A stretch of 64,000 nucleotides of DNA from Mycolicibacterium moriokaense. Its GTDB lineage: Bacteria; Actinomycetota; Actinomycetes; Mycobacteriales; Mycobacteriaceae. The translations under genes and the position numbers were made by a program. Positions 44,194-53,870 of this stretch are shown piece by piece. The notes below the pieces were generated by a model. That model was not told where the DNA came from. It was given only the letters and a program-made list of their open reading frames with translations, and searched no databases. How positions within the stretch are numbered: position 1 is the stretch's first letter; each line of letters opens with the position of its first letter. The stretch spans positions 5,580,001-5,644,000 of the forward strand of contig NZ_AP022560.1 in assembly GCF_010726085.1 (NCBI RefSeq). Reading direction: 5' to 3'.

Positions 44194-45234
44194 ATGTCCG
44201 ACGGGAGCCGACCCCAACGGCAGCGCAGGACCATCGTGTTCGCGCTCTACGACAAGGTCACGCTGCAGGACGTCGCCGCGCCGCTGGAGATCTTCGCCCG
44301 CGCCAACGACTTCGGTGCGCGGTATGACGTGATACTCGCGTCGGTCGACGGAAAGCCAGTCAACACAACATCGTTCGTCACCCTCAACGTCGACCACTCG
44401 CTCGACGAGGTGCCGGACCGGATCGACACGCTGATCGTGCCGGGCGGTGTGCCCGCCGACTTCAACTTCACGCCCGGTGAGCACGACATCCCCGAGGAGC
44501 AGACGCCGGAGGTCGTGCCGTCGGCGTTGGAGATGGTGCGGGAGTTGGCGCCGCGGGCGCGCCGGGTGGCATCGGTGTGCACGGGCGCGTTCGTGCTCGC
44601 CGAGCTGGGCCTGCTCGACGGCCGTCGGGCGACCACGCACTGGGCGCACTGCCAGAAGCTCGAGCGGGAGTACCCGCAGGTCTCGGTGGACCCGGACTCG
44701 CTGTTCGTCCAGGACGGGCCGTTCATCACCGGTGCCGGGATCAGCGCGGGTATCGACCTGGGCCTGGCGCTGGTGGAGAGCGACTACGGGCCGGACGTGG
44801 CGCGGCGGGTCGCGCGGTGGATGGTGGTGTTCCTGCAGCGGCCGGGCGGGCAGGCGCAGTTCAGTGTGTGGACGGAGGCGGCGTCGCCGGTGTCGACGGG
44901 GCTGCGCGAGATCCTGGATGCGGTGGTGGCCGATCCCGGCGCTGACCACTCGATCGCGGCGATGGCGGATCGTGCCGCGGTGAGCGAGCGGCATCTGGTG
45001 CGCATGTTCCGCGTGCAGGTGGGGATGACACCGGCGCGGTTCGTCGAGCGGGCGCGGGTGGAGGCGGCCAAGGTGCTGCTGGCGACGGGCGATCACAGTC
45101 AGGAAGCGGTCGCGCGACGGGCCGGGTTCGGGTCCGCGGACACGATGCGACGCACGTTCCGCCGGGCACTGGGCGTCTCCCCCAGTTCGTATCGCAGGCG
45201 GTTCCGGACGACGGGCGTGGGAGCGCCGTCGTAG
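44194..45234 (+). CDS. GlxA-family AraC transcriptional regulator
   Basis: This 346-residue regulator has an N-terminal DJ-1/PfpI-like domain (FALYDKVTLQDVAAPLEIFA; VASVCTGAFVLAELGLLDGR carries the nucleophile-elbow Cys) and a C-terminal AraC double helix-turn-helix (MADRAAVSERHLVRMFRVQV, then EAVARRAGFGSADTMRRTFR). GlxA-type proteins typically activate neighbouring catabolic genes. It is divergent from the nitrile hydratase operon and probably regulates it. ATG 44194 is chosen; the frame is open to 44128. Confidence 0.85.
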   Translation: MSDGSRPQRQRRTIVFALYDKVTLQDVAAPLEIFARANDFGARYDVILASVDGKPVNTTSFVTLNVDHSLDEVPDRIDTLIVPGGVPADFNFTPGEHDIPEEQTPEVVPSALEMVRELAPRARRVASVCTGAFVLAELGLLDGRRATTHWAHCQKLEREYPQVSVDPDSLFVQDGPFITGAGISAGIDLGLALVESDYGPDVARRVARWMVVFLQRPGGQAQFSVWTEAASPVSTGLREILDAVVADPGADHSIAAMADRAAVSERHLVRMFRVQVGMTPARFVERARVEAAKVLLATGDHSQEAVARRAGFGSADTMRRTFRRALGVSPSSYRRRFRTTGVGAPS

Positions 45235-45461
45235 TTCGAGCGAGTGGCTGAGTCGTCACCCGCATCGCTATCCGACAGTCACAGGGAAAGTGCGAGTAAC
45301 CCTCTGGATTTCGTGGATAGCGATGCCCACAACGGCCGCACAGCTGGGAATGGTCTACTAAACCCAGGCGTTGGCCTCGTTAAGGAGAGGTACACGCCCA
45401 GCGCCGACGCTCTGAGGTTGGTGCGCGACGATGACAAAGATGTAGCCGGAGGAACACAACG

Positions 45462-47378
45462 ATGTGTGGAATTTTCGCCGCGATGACCCGCGACGGCCTG
45501 CCCAGCGACCGCTGCGATCAGGCCCTCAAGCTGCTCGAACATCGCGGCCCCGACGGCACCGGCACCTGGACGTCACGGGACGGGACATGGACGCTCGGGC
45601 ACACCCGGTTGTCGATCATCGGCCTACGCCACGGCAGCCAACCGATGACCAGCCCCGACGGGGCCGTGCACGTCGTCGTCAACGGCGAGTTCTACGGCTA
45701 CCGCGAACTCCGTGAGCAGCTGCGGTCCAGCGGCTATCGGTTCACCACCGACAGCGACAGCGAGATCGCGCTGCACCTCTACGACCAGCGCGGGATGCAG
45801 ACGGCGACGCAGTTGCGCGGCGAGTTCGCGGTGGTCATCGCCGACGAACGCCAGCAGGCGATGTTCGCGATCCGCGACCGTTTCGGCGTCAAACCGCTCT
45901 ACTACGCCGTGGTCAACGGCGACGTGTTCTTCGCCTCGGAGATCAAGGCGCTGCTGGCGCTCGGCGTGCCCGCGAAGTGGGACCTCGAGGGGGTCACCGG
46001 AGGCTTCGGCCGCTCGCACGAGAAGACCGAATTCGACGGCATCAGCACCGTCCCGCCGGGCTGCTACGCGATCGCCCGCGACGGCAACGTCCGCATCTAC
46101 CCGTACTGGGACTGGGAGATGCCGACGGCCGAGGAGATGCAGGCCGACACCCGCAGCGAGGCCGAGGTCGTCGACGACTTCCGCGAAGCACTCCGCGATG
46201 CGGTAAAGCAGCGACTCGTCGCCGACGTCGAGGTGGCGTCGTATCTCAGTGGCGGCATCGACTCGTGCGCGGTGCTCGGTCTGGCGCAACAGGAGATGGA
46301 CCGGCCGATCCGCGCGTTCACGCTCACCTTCGACAACGCGCTCTACGACGAGGCGAGCATCGCTGAGGCTCAGGCCAAGCGCGTCGGCGCCAGCTACCAC
46401 CCCATCCCGATCACGGGCCGCGAGATCGCCGACTCGTTCGCCGACGCCGTCTGGCACGCCGAGACGCAGATGTTCAACGGCCACGGCGTAGCGAAGTTTC
46501 TGCTCAGCCGCGCCGTGCGCAACGCGGGCATCAAGGTGGTGTTCACCGGCGAGGGCGCCGACGAAATGCTCGGCGGCTACCCGTATTTCCGCGTCGACGC
46601 GGTAAACAATGACCCGACGATGACCCCCGAGCAGCGGGTCAAGCTGCTCGACGAGATGCTCGGCGCCAATGCGGCGACGCGGGCCTTGATGATGCCCGAG
46701 CGGGTGAGCAGCCCCGAGATGCAGGCAATAGAGCGCAGGCTCGGCTGGTTGCCCGCGACGCTGAATGTGGCTGCGAGCCAGGCGAATAGCATCGCCCCTT
46801 TCTTCCGCGACGACCTGCCGGCGTCCGTGCGCGAGTTTCAGCCGTTGGTGTCGGCGTTGGACCGGCTGCCGGTCGCGCAGCGAGTCGTGGGCCGCGACCG
46901 GTTGAATCAGATGCTGTATGTCAACGCCAAGACGGTGATGCCGAACTTCATCCTCAACTATCTGGCGGATCGGATGGAGATGGCGCACTCGATCGAGGGA
47001 CGGGTGCCGTTCCTCGACCACCACGTCGCTGAAGCGGCGGCACGGGTGCCGGTCAGCATGAAGGTGAAGGGAATTCGGGAGAAGCATGTGCTGCGCGAGG
47101 CGGCGAAGGATGTGTTGATCCCCGAGGTGTACGACCGGCAGAAGCATCCGTTCACGACGCCACCGACGCGCAACCCGAACGACCCGATGCTGGAGTTCTA
47201 CCGGGACACATTCGCGTCGCAGGCGGCCAAGGACCAGCCGATCTTCGACATGACGAGGGTGTCAGCGGCGCTGGACCAGCTGCTGGAGGTCCCGGCCGAC
47301 CAACGCATCGCGGTGGAAGGCAATCTGCAGCGTGTCGCCAGCGTCGTGGTGATGCAGGACCTGTTCGACATGGCCTAA
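45462..47378 (+). CDS. asnB: asparagine synthase (glutamine-hydrolysing)
   Basis: This 638-residue protein has a class II glutaminase domain with catalytic Cys2 (MCGIFAAM), HRGPDGTGTW and NGEFYGYRELR, then a synthetase domain with the PP-loop SYLSGGIDSCAVLGLA and GEGADEMLGGYPYF. It makes asparagine from aspartate, glutamine and ATP; amidation of another acid is possible because several AsnB-type paralogues differ in substrate. GGAGG precedes the ATG by about nine bases. It stands alone, without a clear operon partner. Confidence 0.88.
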   Translation: MCGIFAAMTRDGLPSDRCDQALKLLEHRGPDGTGTWTSRDGTWTLGHTRLSIIGLRHGSQPMTSPDGAVHVVVNGEFYGYRELREQLRSSGYRFTTDSDSEIALHLYDQRGMQTATQLRGEFAVVIADERQQAMFAIRDRFGVKPLYYAVVNGDVFFASEIKALLALGVPAKWDLEGVTGGFGRSHEKTEFDGISTVPPGCYAIARDGNVRIYPYWDWEMPTAEEMQADTRSEAEVVDDFREALRDAVKQRLVADVEVASYLSGGIDSCAVLGLAQQEMDRPIRAFTLTFDNALYDEASIAEAQAKRVGASYHPIPITGREIADSFADAVWHAETQMFNGHGVAKFLLSRAVRNAGIKVVFTGEGADEMLGGYPYFRVDAVNNDPTMTPEQRVKLLDEMLGANAATRALMMPERVSSPEMQAIERRLGWLPATLNVAASQANSIAPFFRDDLPASVREFQPLVSALDRLPVAQRVVGRDRLNQMLYVNAKTVMPNFILNYLADRMEMAHSIEGRVPFLDHHVAEAAARVPVSMKVKGIREKHVLREAAKDVLIPEVYDRQKHPFTTPPTRNPNDPMLEFYRDTFASQAAKDQPIFDMTRVSAALDQLLEVPADQRIAVEGNLQRVASVVVMQDLFDMA

Positions 47379-47601
47379 GAGCCGGGACCGGACAGGCAGG
47401 TTGCGCCTACTATGCGGAATGGCGTGACCATCGCCAACTCAGTGATTGCGACCAGCCCGGCCCTTCACGCTCGTCGTGTCTCCATCAGAGGTCCTGCGCG
47501 TTCAGACGTTCTCGGCCTCGATCGATGCATAGGCCTTGAAGTTGGTCAGGCCGAGACTTAAGTGGCAGGTCGATGGGGTTTAGGCGTCAGCCGAAATGAT
47601 C
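47379..47601. other. gap between asnB and hipBA
   Basis: No intact gene is visible. On the minus strand a short open stretch ending at 47502 reads SLGLTNFKAYASIEAENV, which looks like the end of a real protein, possibly a gene remnant of unknown origin. I cannot extend it upstream. Confidence 0.3.
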
Positions 47602-47680
47602 GATATTTATATCAGGGCGCATCAGCAGCATGATGATTAAAATATCGCGCATTCTGCCCAATCCGGCGTATGCTCAATAT
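47602..47680 (+). promoter_or_regulatory. AT-rich hipB promoter/operator region
   Basis: GATATTTATATC (47602-47613) is a small dyad. TATGCT at 47669-47674 ends seven bases before ATG 47681, the spacing of a mycobacterial leaderless transcript. The stretch is much richer in A and T than its surroundings. HipB autorepression here is expected from the family, not shown. Confidence 0.4.
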
Positions 47681-47932
47681 ATGGATCATGCGGTTGCGCT
47701 CGTCTACGACACTGTCGAGTTCGGCGAACAGATCCGCCGCGCCCGTCTGCAGAAGGGTCTCCAACAGGAAGAACTCGCCGACCGGCTTGGCGTGACTCGC
47801 ATGACGGTTTCGCGGTTGGAACGCGGGCAGTCCGTCAGCGTCGACACGGCGCTGCGCGCGCTTTCTGAGTGCGGCTACGCCGTCGCAGTGGCGCCGAAAT
47901 TCACTCGTGTGGCGGTACTCGATGGCAACTAG
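47681..47932 (+). CDS. hipB: HipB-like Xre-family antitoxin
   Basis: This 83-residue protein is an Xre helix-turn-helix: TVEFGEQIRRARLQKGLQQE, then LADRLGVTRMTVSRLERGQS and SVDTALRALSECGYAVAVAP. It should repress its own promoter and neutralise HipA. ATG 47681 fits the leaderless promoter; an upstream ATG at 47630 is possible but lies in the AT-rich region. Its last 11 bases overlap the hipA start. Confidence 0.83.
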   Translation: MDHAVALVYDTVEFGEQIRRARLQKGLQQEELADRLGVTRMTVSRLERGQSVSVDTALRALSECGYAVAVAPKFTRVAVLDGN

Positions 47933-49229
47933 AGCGTTGGCGGTATGGCTGTATGGCGTCCATATCGCACGTCTCAGCGAGCCGAGCCCGTTCAGACTGC
48001 GGCTCGATTTCACCACAGACGCACTCGATACCTTCGGCGAAGGCAGTCGCGTGCTCTCGCTGGCATTGCCCATTTCCCAGCAGCCGGTACGTGATGCGAA
48101 AGCAAGGTCTTCGGGCTACCCGGTGACGGCATTCGTCGAAGGCCTTCTGCCAGAAGGCAATGTACGTCAACACATCGCCAGCCAGGCCGGCCTTCCGGTC
48201 ACCGACACCATGGGATTGCTGGAACACGTTGGCGCGGAATGCGCAGGCGCCGTTCAGTTTCTGCCCGACGGAGATCCCCCCGACGTTGGACGCGTGCGAA
48301 GACTCTCGGATCAAGAAGTCACCGCTCTGGTCGCCGATCTTCCCACCTACCGCCTACCCGAAGGAACAACGCCGCAGGCGTCGCTGGCAGGCATTCAAGA
48401 CAAGGTGCTGCTGGCCGCGCTGCCGGACGGCGGCTGGGCTTGGCCGGAGTCAGGCGCGCCGTCAACGCACATCATCAAGCCGGAACCGCTGACCGGCGCG
48501 TTGGAGCACTTGATCCAAACCGAGGACTGGGCGCTCCATGTGGCCGCACAGGCAGGCATCTCGGCAGCCGACTCGCGAATGGCGAAGTTCGACCGCCGTG
48601 ATGCGATTGTCATTACCCGATATGACCGCAGCACGGCCGGTGAGCGCTTCCACCAGGAGGACTTCTGCCAGGCGCTCGGCCTGGACCCACAAGCGAAGTA
48701 CGAAAGCACGGCCGAGTCGGACCGGCACGGATCTCGACTCAAGCGGGTCGCTCGCCTAGGCGCGCCCAGAGCGCACGATCCAGATAGGTTTCGGACCGCG
48801 CTGCTGGAAGCGGTGACGTTCAACGTCGCCATCGGCAATGGTGACGCGCACTCCAAGAACTATTCAGTGATGATCGATCGTGATGGAAGCGTAGCTCTCG
48901 CACCGATTTACGATGCCGCCCCGACGTTCTACCTGGATTCTCGATACAAGGGCACCGGCCACGTCATCAACGGGAAAACGTCGGTCGATTCGGTCGAAGC
49001 TACCGATCTTGTCGATGAGGCTGCGTCATGGGGCACCTCACATCGGCGGGCGCGCGCCACTGTTGAGTCAGTGATGGAGCGGATACGCACCGCCGTCGAC
49101 CAAGTTCCGTTGCCACCCGGCGCAGAACGGGTCATGGCGAATCTCGACGAACTCTGGACGAAGCGGTCATGGCCGGCTGCACGCCCTAGCGTGTACCGCA
49201 CCAAGAAGGCCAAGGCTCTTCGTCGATGA
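47922..49229 (+). CDS. hipA: HipA-family serine/threonine kinase toxin
   Basis: This 435-residue kinase has the HipA N-terminal domain (AVWLYGVHIARLSEPSPFRL) and catalytic core: SLAGIQDKVLLAAL, THIIKPEP (ATP-contact lysine), VITRYDR, FNVAIGNGDAHSKNYSVM (catalytic Asp) and APIYDAAPTFY (metal-binding Asp). HipA proteins phosphorylate targets such as glutamyl-tRNA synthetase and cause growth arrest. ATG 47922 overlaps hipB; GTG 47907 is an alternative. All catalytic motifs are intact. Confidence 0.86.
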   Translation: MATRALAVWLYGVHIARLSEPSPFRLRLDFTTDALDTFGEGSRVLSLALPISQQPVRDAKARSSGYPVTAFVEGLLPEGNVRQHIASQAGLPVTDTMGLLEHVGAECAGAVQFLPDGDPPDVGRVRRLSDQEVTALVADLPTYRLPEGTTPQASLAGIQDKVLLAALPDGGWAWPESGAPSTHIIKPEPLTGALEHLIQTEDWALHVAAQAGISAADSRMAKFDRRDAIVITRYDRSTAGERFHQEDFCQALGLDPQAKYESTAESDRHGSRLKRVARLGAPRAHDPDRFRTALLEAVTFNVAIGNGDAHSKNYSVMIDRDGSVALAPIYDAAPTFYLDSRYKGTGHVINGKTSVDSVEATDLVDEAASWGTSHRRARATVESVMERIRTAVDQVPLPPGAERVMANLDELWTKRSWPAARPSVYRTKKAKALRR

Positions 49230-49233
49230 CTGT

Positions 49234-49779
49234 TTAGCCCTGCACTGTCGGCCAGAAGAGGTCGAACAACCGCGCTTCCCACCCCGCCGCGACACGCCCC
49301 GTGCGGGCGCGCTCGGCGATGTGTGCCCCGACGATGGCGTCGATGAGCGTCTCGCCATCGACGTCGGTACGGAACGACCCGTCCGCTTTCGCCGCGTCGA
49401 TCACCGACTCCAGCTCGGCCCGCTGTCGCCCGAGGATCCGGCGGAAGATCTTGCTGAACTCCGGGTCTTCGTCGGTGAGCATGGCCGCCAGGCCGCCGAA
49501 GCCGATGCCCACTTCGATGGTCTTGACGGCCTCGTGGATGAGCCACCGCAGTCGATCGGGCGCCTGCGCATCGGCGGCGAGGGGCTCGGGAGTGGCCACG
49601 CGCGACAGCGCCGCGGACAGCATGTCGCGGCGATCGCTGTGCCGGCGATAGATGGTGGTCTTGGCTATGCCCGAGCGCGCCGCCGCAGCCTCGATCGTCA
49701 CCGATCTGGGGCCTTTGGTGCGTAGCAGCGCCAACGTGGCATCGGCGATGCCCTCATCGACATCCGGACGCTGCGCCAT
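49234..49779 (-). CDS. TetR/AcrR-family transcriptional regulator
   Basis: This 181-residue regulator has an N-terminal HTH (LLRTKGPRSVTIEAAAARSG, then IAKTTIYRRHSDRRDMLSAA) and a C-terminal TetR domain. It is divergent from a small membrane protein gene across a strongly symmetric 44-base dyad, its likely operator. Ligand unknown. Its stop lies 4 bases from the hipA stop on the other strand. Confidence 0.85.
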   Translation of the reverse strand: MAQRPDVDEGIADATLALLRTKGPRSVTIEAAAARSGIAKTTIYRRHSDRRDMLSAALSRVATPEPLAADAQAPDRLRWLIHEAVKTIEVGIGFGGLAAMLTDEDPEFSKIFRRILGRQRAELESVIDAAKADGSFRTDVDGETLIDAIVGAHIAERARTGRVAAGWEARLFDLFWPTVQG

Positions 49780-49818
49780 CGTTCCCTCCTCCGTCGCCGG
49801 GGAATACCGACGGCGGAA

Positions 49819-49862
49819 AAAACGCTACACTAAACGTAGCGCTACGATACGCGTAGCGTTTT
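49819..49862. promoter_or_regulatory. 44-bp symmetric operator between divergent genes
   Basis: A perfect 12-base palindrome CGTAGCGCTACG (49835-49846) is flanked at equal distances by AACGCTAC (49821-49828) and GTAGCGTT (49853-49860), with A and T runs outside. Dyad centre is at 49840/49841. TetR binding is the likely use. Confidence 0.7.
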
Positions 49863-49874
49863 GATAGTGGATGG

Positions 49875-50270
49875 ATGGAGCTGATCGACGTGTTGAAGGC
49901 AGTGCGCAACGTATCCAGGACGTACGTGGCGTATGTGTGTCTATTGCTGACGTTCGTTGCGTTGGGGACGTTCGTCTACGCGTTGGCCGCCGAAAGCGCG
50001 GTGGCGGGAATCCTCGGTGCCGCCCTGATCGTGTTGATGGCCGCGACGGTTGTGGGGTTCCGCATCGGAGCCCGTACGCGGGCGGCGTCCAACGACAGCG
50101 GCATCGACATCCCTAGTGAGAACATCTGGGCGCGGCCGCTACGACGCGAGCAGATCAGCCGGTACATGGAGAACTACCGTGCCGTGCGTGACGGCCATGA
50201 GCGCATCCTTCAGGCGGTTGCTGTGCCAGTGGGTGCGCCCGCGAACCTGGAGGATCGACGGGCGGCCTGA
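49875..50270 (+). CDS. small two-helix membrane protein
   Basis: This 131-residue protein has two membrane helices, YVAYVCLLLTFVALGTFVYA and GILGAALIVLMAATVVGF, and a charged cytoplasmic tail (LRREQISRYMENYRAVRDGH). No family is certain. It begins 12 bases after the dyad and is thus probably repressed by the divergent TetR protein. Its stop lies 10 bases from the stop of the convergent serine hydrolase gene. Confidence 0.65.
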   Translation: MELIDVLKAVRNVSRTYVAYVCLLLTFVALGTFVYALAAESAVAGILGAALIVLMAATVVGFRIGARTRAASNDSGIDIPSENIWARPLRREQISRYMENYRAVRDGHERILQAVAVPVGAPANLEDRRAA

Positions 50271-50280
50271 TGTTGGCGGT

Positions 50281-51432
50281 TCAGGTGACCGCGGCGCCGA
50301 GCTCCGCGTAGACCGCGGCCTCGAAGCCGAGGATCGTCTCGATCATCTTGCCGTCGAAGAACGGCAACAGCTGCGTCCCGATCACGGCGCCGATCCCCGC
50401 TTTGCGGTCGATCCAGAAGAAGGTGTTGAACAGACCCGACCAGTCGCCCGAGCCGGCCCTGCGCATGCCCGGCAGATCGATCGAGTACACGTGAAACCCG
50501 AGCCCCCACCCCTGAGGCACGGGGAGCAGCTCGACCGGGTTGGCCAGTTCGGGGACGGTGGGCACCAGCTTCGCCGGCAGTGGCACCCCGTCGAGGTGAT
50601 CCTGCAACGCGAGCTCCACGGTCTCCTCGTTGAGGATGCGTGTGCCGTCGAGCTCGCCGCCGTTGACCCACGCACGCACGAAACGCCCGTAGTCGGCGAT
50701 CGTCCCGTAGGAGCCGTGGCCGGCCGAGTCCCACTCCTGGTCGACCGACAGGTCGACCTCGGTCGGCGCCACGCTGCCATCCGGCAGCCGCGAGTAGACC
50801 GGCAGCGCCCGCGCGCGCTGCTCGTCCGTCGGGCTGAACGTGGAGTCGGTCATGCCGAGTGGGCCCCAAACGTTCTCGGCGAGATAGCCGCCCAGCGTCT
50901 GGCCGCTGACGGCCTCGACGATCTGGCCGACCCAGTCGGTGTTGACGCCGTACTCCCAGATGGTGCCGGGGTCGTGGACCAGCGGCGCGCTGATGCTCTG
51001 CTTCTTCCCGTCGAGCGGGGTGGGAAAGCCTTGTTCAGTGCAGTACTTGTACAGCTTCTCGTTGAGGAAGTGGTAGGCGCACCCGGCCGTGTGGTTCATC
51101 AGCTGGCGGACGGTCGCCTGCGTCTTGGGCGCGCGTAAGACCGGCTTGTCGCCGTCGAAGCCGTCGAGCACCTGGAGCTCGCCGAACTCGGGCACGATTG
51201 AGGCCGCTGGGGCGTCGAGGTCGATGCGGCCCTGCTCGACGAGCTGCAGCGCCGCGGTGGTCGCGACGGCCTTCGTCATCGACGCGTTGCGGAACATGGA
51301 GTCGGGCCGGGCATCCCCGGCCGCGCCCTCGTAGAGCACGCCGTCACGGCTGACGATTGTGGCGGCGATGCCATGCAGCGACCCGTCGGCCGTAACGCCG
51401 TTAAGTAGGTCGTCGATTCGCTCAAATCCCAT
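50281..51432 (-). CDS. serine beta-lactamase-like hydrolase/esterase
   Basis: This 383-residue penicillin-binding-protein fold enzyme has the SxxK motif in FRNASMTKAVATTAALQLVE and the YxN motif in WEYGVNTDWVG. RQLMNHTAGCAYHFLNEKLY is typical of EstB/LpqK-type esterases. No signal peptide is present, so it acts in the cytoplasm on an unknown ester or amide. GGAG four bases before ATG 51432 sets the start. A broken paralogue lies at 58760-59910. Confidence 0.85.
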   Translation of the reverse strand: MGFERIDDLLNGVTADGSLHGIAATIVSRDGVLYEGAAGDARPDSMFRNASMTKAVATTAALQLVEQGRIDLDAPAASIVPEFGELQVLDGFDGDKPVLRAPKTQATVRQLMNHTAGCAYHFLNEKLYKYCTEQGFPTPLDGKKQSISAPLVHDPGTIWEYGVNTDWVGQIVEAVSGQTLGGYLAENVWGPLGMTDSTFSPTDEQRARALPVYSRLPDGSVAPTEVDLSVDQEWDSAGHGSYGTIADYGRFVRAWVNGGELDGTRILNEETVELALQDHLDGVPLPAKLVPTVPELANPVELLPVPQGWGLGFHVYSIDLPGMRRAGSGDWSGLFNTFFWIDRKAGIGAVIGTQLLPFFDGKMIETILGFEAAVYAELGAAVT

Positions 51433-51522
51433 GTCGCGCTCCTTCACTCTCCGAGATCATCGTTGCAGGGGGATCATCGCCGGCTGCGCGGCGTCATCAA
51501 TTGATGACAGCTGCCGCCCCGC

Positions 51523-52296
51523 CTACAGCACCTTCGACAGAAACTCCTGCAGCCGTGGATGTTTGGGGTTGTCGAAGAGTTCGGCCGGCGGGGCGTCCTC
51601 GACGATCTTGCCGCCGTCCATGAACAGCACCCGGGAGGCGACTTCCCGCGCGAAGCCCATCTCGTGGGTGACGACGACCATCGTCATCCCACCCGCGGCG
51701 AGTGCACGCAGCACCTCGAGCACGTCACCGACCATCTCGGGGTCCAGCGCGCTGGTGGCCTCGTCGAACAACATGATCGACGGGTTCATCGCCAACGCTC
51801 TGGCGATCGCGACGCGCTGCTTCTGACCGCCCGACAACGTCGACGGCTTCACGTGCGCCTTCTCCTTGAGCCCCACCTGATCCAGAAGTTCGAGCGCCTT
51901 CTTCTCCGCGGCTGCCTTGTCCATCTTCTTCGTCAGCAGCGGCGCCATGGTGACGTTGTCGATCACGGTCATATGTGGGAAGAGGTTGAAGTGTTGGAAC
52001 ACCATGCCGATGTGCTGGCGGACCTTGTCGAGGTCGACCTTCTTGTCGGTCAGGTCGTACTCGTCGACCACAACCTTGCCTTCGGTGATGTCCTCCAGCT
52101 TGTTCAGGCACCGCAGGAACGTCGACTTACCCGATCCCGAAGGGCCGATGACGCAGACCACCTCGCCCTTGCTGATCGTCGTGTCAATACCGTTGAGAAC
52201 GTTCAGTTCGCCGAACGACTTCTTGAGTCCCTCGATGCGGATCTTTACGGTGCCTTCGGGTTCGGCGGCCGCGGCCTCCGGTACTAGTTGCGTCAT
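51523..52296 (-). CDS. glnQ: polar amino acid ABC transporter ATP-binding protein
   Basis: This 257-residue ATPase has Walker [21 protein letters not shown], the signature [20 protein letters not shown] and Walker [21 protein letters not shown], followed by the H-loop [12 protein letters not shown]. It is the GlnQ type that energises polar amino acid uptake. The ATG overlaps the TAA of the upstream binding protein-permease gene by one base. Confidence 0.9.
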   Translation of the reverse strand: MTQLVPEAAAAEPEGTVKIRIEGLKKSFGELNVLNGIDTTISKGEVVCVIGPSGSGKSTFLRCLNKLEDITEGKVVVDEYDLTDKKVDLDKVRQHIGMVFQHFNLFPHMTVIDNVTMAPLLTKKMDKAAAEKKALELLDQVGLKEKAHVKPSTLSGGQKQRVAIARALAMNPSIMLFDEATSALDPEMVGDVLEVLRALAAGGMTMVVVTHEMGFAREVASRVLFMDGGKIVEDAPPAELFDNPKHPRLQEFLSKVL

Positions 52297-53759
52297 TACT
52301 TATTGATCCTCTTCTCGAGCCGATCCGAGAGTTTGGTCAGCGCCATGATGACAATGAAGTAGATGATGCCGATGATCAGCCACATCTGGAACGACTGGAA
52401 GTTGCGGGCGATGATGATCCGGCCCGTCTGGGTCAGCTCGGCGATGCCGATGACCGACAGGATCGAGGTGTCCTTCAGGGTGATGACGAACTGGTTGATG
52501 TACGACGGGATCATCGTCCGGATCGCCTGCGGCAGAATCACTTTGCGCATCGTTGGCAGATATCCGACACCCAGGCTGCGGGATGCCTCCATCTGACCCT
52601 TGTCGACGGACAGGATGCCGCCGCGCACGATCTCGGTCATGTACGCACCCGCGTTCAGCGACAGGGTGATGATGCCTGCGGTGAACGCCGACATCTCGAA
52701 GCTCAGCGCGGCGGGGATGCCGAAGTAGATGAAGAACGCCTGCACCAGAAGCGGTGTGCCACGGAAGATGTCGACGAAGGTGGTGCCGATCGCACGCAGC
52801 CAGATCGCCCGGGATACCCGCATCAGGCCGAAGATCACGCCGAGCACCAACGCGCACGCGATCGAGATGATCGTCAGGATGACGGTCATCTTCAGGCCTT
52901 CCATCAACAGCGGGAAGGTGCTCTTCAGCAGGCCGAAGAACGAGTTGTCTGCGGTTGCAGCGTCGCTGCCGAGATAGGTGTCGAGCACTTCCTGGTAGCG
53001 GCCGGACTCTTTGAGGTTCTTCAGGCCGGCGTTGAACTTGGACAGCAGTTCGGCGTTGCGGCCCTTGTTGACCGCGAACCCGTAGCTGGCCCCCTTCTCC
53101 TTCGGTGTCACCGTCTTCAGGCCGTTGCCCTGCTTGATGCCGTAGGCGAGGACCGGGTAGTCGTCGAAGACGGCGACGGAGTTGCCGGTCTTCACCTCGT
53201 CGTACATCGACGAGGAGTCGGCGAAGTACACGGTCTCGAAGCCGTACTTGTCCTTGATCGACTCGGCGAACGCCGCGCCTTCGGTGCCGTTCTTCACGGC
53301 CACGCGTTCGCCGGCAAGGTCTTCGTAACCCTTGATGTCGTCGTTGGTCGCCAGCACCGCCATCTGGACGCCGGACTCGAAATACGGGTCGGAGAAGTCG
53401 AACACCTTCTTGCGTTCGTCGGTGATGGACATGCCCGCGATGACGCCGTCGACCTGATTGGCTTGCACCGCTTGCAGTGCCGCGTCGAAGCCCAACGGTT
53501 TGATGTCGACCTCGAAGCCCTGGTCCTTGGCGATCTCGCGGATGAGGTCCATGTCGATACCGACGAAATTGCCCTGCTCGTCCTGGAATTCGAACGGGGC
53601 GAACGTCGTATCGGTGGCGATGACGTAAGCATCGTCGTCTTGCGCGTACGCGTTTGACGGGTTCAGCAGCCCGATACCGAGGAGCGCTATGAGGATCGCC
53701 GCAAGCAGGACCACCAATCGATGCGGGTCCCTTCTATCTCTCACACACGCGACTCGCAT
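52296..53759 (-). CDS. fused substrate-binding protein and permease for polar amino acids (GlnH-GlnP-like)
   Basis: This 487-residue protein has a signal-anchor ([20 protein letters not shown]), a solute-binding domain ([20 protein letters not shown], about residues 45-265) and a permease domain with about five helices and the EAA-type loop [20 protein letters not shown]. Such SBP-permease fusions serve glutamine or glutamate uptake. GGGAGGG six bases before ATG 53759 decides the start. glnQ is coupled downstream. Confidence 0.9.
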   Translation of the reverse strand: MRVACVRDRRDPHRLVVLLAAILIALLGIGLLNPSNAYAQDDDAYVIATDTTFAPFEFQDEQGNFVGIDMDLIREIAKDQGFEVDIKPLGFDAALQAVQANQVDGVIAGMSITDERKKVFDFSDPYFESGVQMAVLATNDDIKGYEDLAGERVAVKNGTEGAAFAESIKDKYGFETVYFADSSSMYDEVKTGNSVAVFDDYPVLAYGIKQGNGLKTVTPKEKGASYGFAVNKGRNAELLSKFNAGLKNLKESGRYQEVLDTYLGSDAATADNSFFGLLKSTFPLLMEGLKMTVILTIISIACALVLGVIFGLMRVSRAIWLRAIGTTFVDIFRGTPLLVQAFFIYFGIPAALSFEMSAFTAGIITLSLNAGAYMTEIVRGGILSVDKGQMEASRSLGVGYLPTMRKVILPQAIRTMIPSYINQFVITLKDTSILSVIGIAELTQTGRIIIARNFQSFQMWLIIGIIYFIVIMALTKLSDRLEKRINK

Positions 53760-53870
53760 CGTTGCCCTCCCAGCGTCGGCTGTTTCCGACGCTAATGTTC
53801 CTGCGCTATCCGCGCTGCGAATCCGCAGGGATTGTTTCCGACGCAAGCGCAATTGAGGCATGCTCGACGC

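Noticed and set aside
45244..45486. 80-codon frame just before asnB
   Set aside because: No ribosome site, overlaps the asnB start and its ribosome site, and no homology visible.
45624..47147. 507-codon minus-strand frame inside asnB
   Set aside because: Antisense to an intact asparagine synthase; no motif.
51559..52287. 242-codon plus-strand frame opposite glnQ
   Set aside because: Antisense to a canonical ABC ATPase.
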